Source: Euleptes europaea
Taxonomy: Eukaryota; Chordata; Lepidosauria; Squamata; Sphaerodactylidae
Length of the DNA: 64,000 bases
Assembly: GCF_029931775.1 (NCBI RefSeq)
Contig: NC_079312.1
Coordinates: forward strand, 116,744,872 to 116,808,871
Reading direction: 5' to 3'
This document shows, one piece after another, positions 57,300 to 64,000 of this stretch (positions are counted from its first letter, which is position 1; every line of letters begins with the position of its first letter). A program made the translations under genes and the position numbers. Below the pieces are notes generated by a model. It saw only the letters and a list, made by a program, of their open reading frames with translations. It was not told the DNA's origin and did not search any database.

Positions 57300-58020
57300 G
57301 AATTAGCTGGGAAGACTATATTTTGCAAGAGGCAGGGGTAACCGGAATCTTTTCCCTATGCAAAGGTCAAATCCCAGTGGGAAACTCTTAATAAAAAGAT
57401 TTGTTTTAATAATTAATTGGTTTTATTGTAAAAATAACCTTTTAAACTCACACACACAGCAAAACACACAAATCCCGATACATTCAAGAGCTAGGAAAAT
57501 AAAGGTATGAGGTTGTGAACACAAGGATAAGAGGTGCCCAGGGGGGAAATTATATTTACCTGATCCGGGGAGTGAGGTCCAGAGAGGCAGCTGCAAGACA
57601 GGAAAGAGAAGAGGAACTGCACAGGGTTTGCGTTTTGGATTCAAGAAAAATGCTTACAATTTGCTATGGTGAACGGCATGGTATTTATACCCCAAAGAGG
57701 AGTTGGAGGTATGGTTTCACTGCACCTGGCAATGCCTGGTAATAGCCTGTCATTGCCAGTGGACAAAAAGTCTGATTGCTCTTGATGACATTAGGAGTAG
57801 GAAGGAGAAAAGAACAGGAGGTGAGGTAGATCAGAAACAATGCCTAAGTACTTTGGGCTAAGTACCCCTGAGCATTGGCTATACATTTTCATATGAGGGT
57901 GAGGTCTGAGAAACTATCTGCTAGGGTGAGTCAGAGGGCTTGGCTAGCAAATTGGTGAGTTTATTTGTGTCTCTGAATGGAGTTCTGTCTCTGATGAGAT
58001 AAGTGAGGTGTGCCTTATCT
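57300..58020 (-). mobile_element. LTR-like stretch inside the L1 fragment
   Basis: On the minus strand a TATA box (GGTATAAATACC, about 57680-57695) is followed after about 250 bp by ACAATAAAACC (poly(A) signal, about 57425-57435) and then an AT-rich and pyrimidine-rich end, which is the layout of an LTR. L1 coding text stops before it and resumes after it. I could not fix the TG/CA ends or a target duplication, so the boundaries are approximate and the family unknown. Probably a solo LTR. Confidence 0.4.
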
Positions 58021-58030
58021 GCTGCAGGAG

Positions 58031-58336
58031 AGAGAAGAAGAAGAGTTGGTTATTATATGCCAACTTTCTCTACCACTTAAGGAAGAATCAAACCAGTTTA
58101 CAATCCCTTCCCCTTGCCTCCCCACAACAGACCCTGTGAGGTAGGTGGGGCTGATAGAATGTGACTAGACTAAGATCACCCAGCCGGCTTCATGTGTAGG
58201 AGTGGGGAAATAAATACAGTTCACTAGATTAGCGTCCGCCGCTCATGTGGAGGAGTGGGGAATCAAACCCGGTTCTCCAGATCAGACTCCACCGCTCCAA
58301 ACCACCGCTCCAAACCACTATACCACCCTGGCTTTC
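58031..58336 (-). mobile_element. tRNA-derived MIR-like SINE, near full length
   Basis: Minus strand: AGCCAGGGTGGTATAGTGGT head, GAACCGGGTTTGATTCCCC B-box, a partial duplication of the head region (GGACGCTAATCTAGTGAACT), the CORE (AGCCGGCTGGGTGATCTTAG), CCCACCTACCTCACAGGGTC, and the 3' end CATATAATAACCAACTCTTC. It shows the whole structure of the family represented by truncated copies elsewhere in the window. Confidence 0.82.
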
Positions 58337-58795
58337 ATGGCTAAACAAATGCTGAAGAAGTCTGTATTTTGTCCTTTTGTTTCCATGTTACACCAGATGT
58401 CCTCCCAAGGGGAAACAGGTAAAGAAGCCTGAACTTGCTCAGTCAGCTCTGTAGCTTGGCACACACGATAGATGCCAGGAGACCCCTTTTGTCTCTGGCT
58501 ATACAACAGTGTTCCATCGCTGCACACTTGCTCCAGTCCTGAACACCTTGCCTGGTGTATCTGGATAGCTTAGGGCTGTCAGGATACCACAACATTTGTA
58601 AGACCATTAATATATATATATATATTAATCTATTATATTCTAAGATCACTTCATACTGATCTAGACCAGTTCCTTAAGGGAGCTAGATTTAAAACCAAGC
58701 TCTATTTCCATATCCCACACCAAATAAGTAAGAGGAGAAAGCCCAATAGAAGGCTTATTATGGTATCTTTCCCATACTGTCAACAAGTTACCGTA

Positions 58796-59178
58796 TTTTC
58801 CGGCGTACAAGACGACTGGGCGTATAAGACGACCCCCCATTTTTACAGTTAAAATATCAGCCCCGGCCAGCCGGCCAGCCAGCCGCCTGCCTGCCTTGCG
58901 CTGCTGCTGGAGCGCAGCCGAGCACTTCCCTCCGTGCACCCCGGTGCGCCTGGCTCCGACTCCGAGCTGGGCAGTGAGCGCCCTCGCCGGGCTCGCCTCC
59001 CCTCCCTCCTCCGGTGGACATCGACAGAGCGGAGGCGGCTCCCCAGGCAGATTCTCCAGTCTGGCTCAGAATTCAGCATCCGGCGTATAAGACGACACCT
59101 GGCGTATAAGACGACCCCCGACTTTTGAGAAGATTTTCCTGGGTTAAAAAGTAGTCTTATACGCCAGAAAATACAGTA
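58796..59178. mobile_element. Fold-back DNA element with 'taagacg' repeats and GC-rich centre
   Basis: Ends TACCGTATTTTCCGGCGTAC and ACGCCAGAAAATACAGTA are inverted copies, with TA at both outer edges (possible TA target duplication). The motif GGCGTATAAGACGAC recurs near the left end, twice near 59079-59115, and inverted as GTCTTATACGCC near the right end. The centre (about 58860-59050) is GC-rich and non-coding. The layout matches 1336-1682. Inserted in the L1 fragment. Confidence 0.7.
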
Positions 59179-59262
59179 TTTATTATCCTGCTATTGCCCT
59201 CTTACACTTTCTTCCTATCTTTCTTTTTGAACCAAAAAAAGGTGGTTAGGTGTTTAGAGAAG

Positions 59263-59350
59263 TCCTAATAAATGATATCTAGAGACCGATCATATTCACT
59301 TAACCATCCTAATAAATGATATCTAGAGACCGATCATATTCACTTAACCA
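59263..59350. repeat. Perfect 44-bp tandem duplication
   Basis: Two identical 44-bp units (59263-59306 and 59307-59350), each starting TCCTAATAAATGATATCTAG. They lie in the L1 fragment and duplicate part of its decayed coding text. Perfect identity implies a recent event compared with the age of the L1. Confidence 0.95.
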
Positions 59351-59563
59351 TCTGCCCAACCAAGCTAATCTAGCTGCATCATGATAGATTTGTAAGTTAG
59401 GTACCTCAGAGCCTCCCTTATCAGTCTTGCGTTGGGCTATGGTAAGATTTATCTTTTGGTTTCTTACAACACATTCCTAACTTCTGAGGACAAAAGTCCT
59501 CAGGAGGCCAGGAAGGGGCTGCATTGGTGTTGAGACCCCCAAGCCAGCGTCTGGGCTACTTAC

Positions 59564-59769
59564 TAGGGTTGTCAACTGCCAGGTAGTAGCAGGAGATCTC
59601 CTGCTAATTCAACTGATCTCCAGCCAATAGAGATCAGATCGCCTGGAGAAAAATGGCTGCTTTGGCAATTGATCTCTATGGAATTTGAACCCCCTCCCCA
59701 AACCCCACCCTCCTCAGGCTCCGCCCCAAAAATCTCCCGCCGGTGGCGAAGAGGGACCTGGCAACCCTA
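59564..59769 (+). mobile_element. Non-autonomous hAT element (TAGGGTTGCCA family)
   Basis: Starts TAGGGTTGTCAACTGCCAGG, ends ACCTGGCAACCCTA; duplication CTACTTAC/CTACTTAT (59556-59563 and 59770-59777; 7 of 8). It is inserted into a GC-rich unclassified stretch that runs from about 59490 to 60140. Confidence 0.88.
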
Positions 59770-60140
59770 CTACTTATGCCACCGGCGGGGAGGCATGGAC
59801 GCTGCTCTCCCAGCGCCGACACGGCATTGCCAGCGCAGGACACCAATGGGGCCTTCTGCCGGCATCCCACCAGTGTAAAGTCCCGCGCTGGCATTCCAGG
59901 GGGCCATCCCGGCGTCCCCGGGGGGCAATTCTGGGCATGCTCCTTTTAGCTGTGCACCCTTTTCACCCCTTTTTTAGCAGGCATAACCTCGCTGTTCTCT
60001 ATGGGGCAAAAAAAAAAACATTTAAAATTTTAAAAGCTTTAAAAGGCTTTTTTCGAGTTTTCGGCATCCAGGAAACGGGTTAGGAGGTGCCACAGTGGCG
60101 CCTCCTCCCAGCTGTCCCCAGCTCAGGAATGGGCTATTAC
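59770..60140. other. GC-rich unclassified sequence
   Basis: GC-rich start (CACCGGCGGGGAGGCATGG) giving way to an A-rich block (TTTAAAATTTTAAAAGCTTT). It looks like a repeat because of its composition against AT-rich flanks, but I recognise no family. An open frame (59685-60083) crosses the hAT boundary, so it is not a gene. Confidence 0.35.
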
Positions 60141-60772
60141 TGTCCCAGATAAACTTATTAATCATTTGCTGCCATTCTCTCAAGATTCTGTCAGGAATAG
60201 TGAAGATACTTCAGATACAGTGCAGGCACTCTCCAGAGAGGCTCAGTAATATCAAGTACCATGTCATTAGATTAGTTTCTGACATACTTTGATTGTAACT
60301 TATATTTCAGCGGTGACCAAAACAAGAAAACAGAAACTAACCATACTTAAGATATTTTAATATTTAATCAAAAAATATTTCCAAAGTATTTTGAAACCCT
60401 AGCATGGAAGTAATTATGTATAAATTTGAGCAACATCTTCTTTTTTTATCTTGTATCTCTAACTCCTGTGTTTGGTCACTGAACTTTACTCACATTTCTA
60501 GCCAAAGAAAACAACGCAATATGGATAGTAGCCAGAATCCTCAGATGATGAAGTGAACTGATTTTTAAATATTGCATTGGGTTTTATTGCATTTTGCTGG
60601 AGTTTTATATTTCATTAGATATTGCTGTACCAGATGTTAAATATGTGCAAATAACTAGTTAGAAACAAGGCCACATATATATCAGTCCTATGCACATGTT
60701 CTTGGAAGTTCCATTGACTAGAAAACCAGCTTCTAGCCAAGTATGCTTAAAATTTGAGAGTAGCAGCTTTAA

Positions 60773-60775
<3 letters not shown>

Positions 60776-60832
<57 letters not shown>
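60776..60832. repeat. (AT)n microsatellite
   Basis: Uninterrupted TA/AT dinucleotide run of over 50 bp. It is flanked by AGCAGCTTTAAATT and TTTAAAGCAAATTT, so the flanks also pair in an inverted way (TTTAAA). Probably highly variable in length. Confidence 0.95.
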
Positions 60833-60833
<1 letters not shown>

Positions 60834-61262
60834 AAGCAAATTTCTGTTTCATGCCAACAACTATAAAACATTGGAATGTTCCCATTCCACTGGAATGAGT
60901 TATTTCCACTTACCTTTGACCTTTATTTGGAATCAGTTTGGCTGGATCATGTGTTTGTACAGAGACTAGATTAGTCTTCCAGAGCAGTTGTTAGTTACAT
61001 TTTAAGATATGCTTGTTCTTCTTTAATCCATTAGATATTCAATGAGATCTATCTCATGTATGTTTATAAACAGATGTATGTTAATTCTAATTTCAGAATC
61101 AGAATTTTTAAGCTGATAATTAAATCAAATAATAGTTTTAATAAAGGGGATAAAAAAACAATTTCTAATCCAAACTCTTGTTGCTCTGCATCTAAAGCTA
61201 CTCAAAATTAGACAGGAAAATAAATACATTAGAGGTGATCCAATAATTTGATGAGTAATTCA

Positions 61263-61570
61263 TAGGCTTACCAGGTCCCCCTTCTCCTTCGGCGGGAGGT
61301 TTTTGGAGTGGAGGGGGGGGGGGGTCGCACACACCCTGAAGTGCTGCATCACTTCTAGCTGCATTGCAACAGGCCTTTTACCACTCAAACTGGGAGTTTG
61401 AGTGGTAACTGGCCCCTTGCGATGCGGCGTTTTGGGTGTAAACCGGAAGTGATGTGTCACTGCGGGCAGGCCCACGTGCACGTGTTGCCTGCCGACCCTC
61501 AGCTAGTCAGCGGGCAGCCAGGTGGATTGGCGGGGGTTTGCCCACTACCACCTGGCACTTGGCAACCCTA
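61263..61570. mobile_element. Longer hAT element variant with internal hairpin
   Basis: Starts TAGGCTTACCAGGTCCCC, ends CACTTGGCAACCCTA; perfect 8-bp duplication GTAATTCA (61255-61262 and 61571-61578). Ends match the TAGGGTTGCCA family, but the 308-bp interior is different. It has a perfect 13-bp hairpin (61378-61390 with 61396-61408, TTACCACTCAAAC) within a larger imperfect palindrome. Confidence 0.88.
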
Positions 61571-62085
61571 GTAATTCAGCATGCCATTGGATAGTACTTA
61601 AATATTGCTGATGAAGTTGCACTCTGTTATTATTTACCATTTCTCCAAGATTTTTGCAGCAGAATCCTGGGGGAGGGGGTGCACAGGGAGCCGATCAGCC
61701 ACTATGCTGGTGTACCATTCAGATATGTTGGCACAACCCAGAGTGACCTGATGCTGCTGTACTGCAGCCTTGTAGCATTTCCCTTGGGCATGAAAACTAT
61801 ATTCAGAAAAAGTATGTGGTGTAGCCCTCATCAGCAAACTGTGACAGCAATTTTAAGCAGATCTACTTAGATTTCTGCTCAGGTCTATTCATAGGGTTGC
61901 CAGGTCCCTCTTTGTCACCACCTGGAGGTTTTTGGGGTAGAGCCTGAGGTGGGGGGTTGGGGAGGGGGGACTTCAATGCCATAGAGTCCAATTGGCAAAG
62001 CGGCCATTTTCTCCAGGTGAACTGATCTCTATCGGCTGGAGATCAGTTGTAATAGCAGGAGATCGCCAGCTAGTACCTGGAGGTT

Positions 62086-62809
62086 CAACCTGGCAAAACA
62101 AAATGGGCTCTATGCTGTGGGGTATTGTAGGAACACAAAACCAGCACACACAATTCAATGCAATACAACTATATTAAAGTGCAAAATATCAAGTGAAATA
62201 CTTAACTAAGGATGCTACTATTTACAATATATACAAGTACACAAAAGTGCAAGAAGCAACATCAATTCTATGGATTCTATTAATCAAGGTAAGTATTTCT
62301 AATATTGTTCATATATTAATAGTATTGCATATATGTAGCAATGCTACAGGTAAGTGAGAAGGGGAAACTAGAACGTGTTTATAAGTTTCACTTATTATAC
62401 ATTGCACTTATTATATGTTGTGCCGTCCTGGCCTTTGGAATATTCATGCTGGAGGATTCTTTCCTGTATTGGATTTGAATGAATTGAATCAGCTGATGAA
62501 GCTTCCGGCAAAACGTGGATACCGATCCGGATGACACTTTCTAGTTTCTCCTTCTCGGCTGTCTCTACGTGGACTGTACCACTTACCTGTAGCATTGCTA
62601 CATATATGCAATACTATTAATATATGAACAATATTATAAATACTTACCTTGATTAATAGAATCCATAGAATTTATGTTGCTCCTTGCACTTTTGTGTACT
62701 TGTATATATTGTAAATAGTAGCGTCCTTAGTTAAGTATTTCACTTGATAGTTTGCACTTTAATATAGTTGTATTGCATTGAATTGTGTGTGCTGGTTTTG
62801 TGTTCCTAC
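62086..62809. mobile_element. Penelope-like fold-back element C
   Basis: Target duplication AGTACCTGGAGGTT/AGTACCTGAGGGTT (62072-62085 and 62810-62823, two mismatches). About 40-nt tail (62086-62125), left arm (62126 to about 62373), unique centre, and inverted right arm (about 62535-62809). Shared arm landmarks: GGAACACAAAACCAGCACAC, CAATTCAATGCAATACAACT, GTAGCAATGCTACAGGTAAG. The centre carries CTGATGAAGCTTCCGGCAAAAC (62493-62514), a partial hammerhead-like core. There is no coding capacity. Confidence 0.7.
62493..62515 (+). ncRNA. Partial hammerhead-like core (element C)
   Basis: CTGATGA is followed by a short potential helix (AGC...GGC is poor) and then AAAAC in place of GAAAC. It looks like a decayed or variant core and probably no longer cleaves. 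Confidence 0.25.
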
Positions 62810-62841
62810 AGTACCTGAGGGTTGGCAACCCTATCTATTCA

Positions 62842-63818
62842 ATGGGGCTAACTCCCAGGAAAGTGTTGTTATGATTGCACTGTGCATGGGGAATTGCATG
62901 TTTGAATACTTCTCCATGTAAAAACAAACAAAAACTCTTCCTAAAAACTAAAAACCAAAGCATCAAGGAACATGTAAAAATATCTATGTCTTTCCTGAGC
63001 AACCCCTTTTCATCCTATCCAGAGACTGAAGAAAGTAACACTCAAAGTAACACTGACATGGACATGCTCTTAGAGTGGGGCTTTAGGTCTAAAAAAAATG
63101 AGATAGTTACCATTTATACATCTTAACCCAGCAAATAAAAGGCAGCACATACCAATTACTTTCTCCTTTGTGGCAGATATTGTTAGTCAGTTCGCAGCTG
63201 CTGTCCTTTTTTTAATTTGGTATGTATGTATTAACTGATGACTCACCAAATAATTTCAGCCCAGGATGCCAGCTGCTCTACAGAAATAAACCTTAATTAA
63301 ACAGAAAGTTGACCACTAGGGGTGTCCCTGGAATACGTACGCCAGTAAGACCTCCTCATTAGGACAGAGAGAAGGAGGTGTTGGAATGTATATCAAAGAT
63401 TGCTAGAATGATGTATGTTTTGTGTATGTGTATAGCAGAGGGATGTGTATAGCAGAGGGATAATGCACACAGTGATTCACAACTCCTTTAAGTTCAGATG
63501 CTTTGCGAATTACCTCTTTTCGTAGCAGGGTGGGTTTAACTCTGATTTTTATGACCTTATAAAGTCTTTTGTTTCTAATGATTACCGCATGTTAATGCAT
63601 GTGAACCACTTTGAAATACTCTAAAGTGCTTCATAAATACGAAGTATTACTGTTATTATGATCCCCTTCAAAGCCGTTAAGGCCTGGAATCTTTTGTTCA
63701 GCGAGTATTGGCAGTTTTCCTGAAAGCCTAGACCAGCGTGATACAAAGAGACGGCTGAAATTTCAAGTAGGTTCAGAAAACTGAAAAGTTGCTGCTAGAC
63801 TTCGTGACAAGGGTTGCC
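62842..63818. other. Intergenic sequence between hAT elements
   Basis: AT-rich. No gene or RNA seen. GGGGCTAACTCCCAGGAAAG (62845-62864) matches a short common squamate repeat motif. Confidence 0.4.
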
Positions 63819-63826
63819 ATCTTGTG

Positions 63827-64000
63827 TAGGGTTGCCAACCTCCAGGTAATCAGTACAGGAGCGAAAATTGTTAACAAAGTGCAACAAAATTTATCATGAA
63901 TGCTACAAAATAAACATAACAACAGAGATATGTACAACATATAAAAATCCACAAGCCATTGAAGAACAACAAGGTGCAGCAAGCCTGTCAACCTACGTTG
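63827..64000 (+). mobile_element. hAT element 5' end, apparently interrupted, cut by the window edge
   Basis: TAGGGTTGCCAACCTCCAGG begins at 63827, preceded by ATCTTGTG, the probable 8-bp duplication. After about 63849 the sequence no longer follows the hAT family and becomes A-rich, non-hAT text (AAGTGCAACAAAATTTATCA). The break point is the same subterminal site where elements B and C are inserted, so a further Penelope-like insertion is likely. The rest is outside the window. Confidence 0.5.

Larger units (their letters stand above)
56700..59480 (-). mobile_element. L1 LINE ORF2 fragment, broken up by later insertions
   Basis: Decayed L1 ORF2 text is read on the minus strand in collinear order. 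At 59480-59270: KGGSEVPNLQIYHDAARLAW then LGRWLSEYD. At about 58790-58660: PSIGLSPLTYLVWDMEIELG. At 57290-57100: FDYLQDKRFLLAKMESGFGL. At 56990-56730: MINLWYFSPKNIANIYGFS then YCWYCG...FIHMWWLCKHAKGYW. The cysteine and histidine spacing CWYCG...HMWWLC is typical of the L1 C-terminus. It is interrupted by a fold-back element (58796-59178), a tRNA SINE (58031-58336) and an LTR-like stretch (about 57300-58020). Confidence 0.65.
61892..62833 (-). mobile_element. Non-autonomous hAT element (TAGGGTTGCCA family), split by Penelope-like element C
   Basis: Outer 8-bp duplication TCTATTCA is perfect (61884-61891 and 62834-62841). Left end TAGGGTTGCCAGGTCCCTC is the usual right end, so the element lies on the minus strand. 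A Penelope-like element occupies 62086-62809, close to the hAT 5' end at the right. Confidence 0.92.

Noticed and set aside
59685-60083. 132-codon plus-strand frame
   Set aside because: It starts inside a hAT element and crosses its boundary, so it is not a gene.
60659-60871. Open frame with an Ile/Tyr run
   Set aside because: It translates the (AT)n microsatellite.

Overview
The window is vertebrate nuclear DNA, most likely from a squamate reptile (lizard or snake). It carries Sauria-type SINEs, 5S-rRNA-derived SINEs with a BovB-like tail, RTE-BovB 3' ends, CR1, L2-like and L1 fragments, MIR-like tRNA SINEs and many short hAT-type elements. This mix is typical of squamates. I cannot name the species.

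Three host protein-coding genes are recognisable by exon-level protein similarity, in the order known from human 17q25.3. FOXK2 (+ strand) contributes its last four coding exons, 1042-9078, with its 3' UTR beyond. WDR45B (WIPI3; - strand) is complete, with ten coding exons from 28119 down to 14722 that sum to exactly 344 codons plus stop. RAB40B (- strand) is complete, with six coding exons from 51806 down to 31826 that sum to exactly 278 codons plus stop. FOXK2 and WDR45B converge tail to tail. WDR45B and RAB40B lie head to tail, and each starts in a GC-rich CpG island (about 27.9-28.4 kb and 51.8-52.65 kb). Sequence to the right of about 52.7 kb is intergenic and repeat-rich. The three genes have no obvious common pathway: FOXK2 is a forkhead transcription factor, WDR45B an autophagy PROPPIN, and RAB40B a SOCS-box Rab GTPase. 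The arrangement is conserved synteny.

The most interesting layer is the repeat fraction. At least four fold-back retroelements (5029-5949, 17094-17300, 34011-34753, 62086-62809) share one architecture: a 34-41 nt unique tail, two inverted arms, and a 12-18 bp target-site duplication. Three of them carry a clear hammerhead-ribozyme-like core (CTGAAGA, stem II, GAAA) and the fourth a partial one. This fits the inverted pseudo-LTRs of Penelope-like elements. A 59 bp micro-copy (44201-44259), a degraded copy (about 53375-53550) and a possible further copy cut by the right edge of the window belong to the same group. Two of them, and perhaps the edge copy, sit at the same subterminal site of one hAT-type element family (TAGGGTTGCCA termini, exact 8-bp target duplications).

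Other notable pieces are two related fold-back elements with a 'taagacg' core and GC-rich centres, an L1 fragment split by later insertions, one convincing solo LTR (29476-29853), a second LTR-like stretch inside the L1 fragment, and several palindromic DNA transposons.
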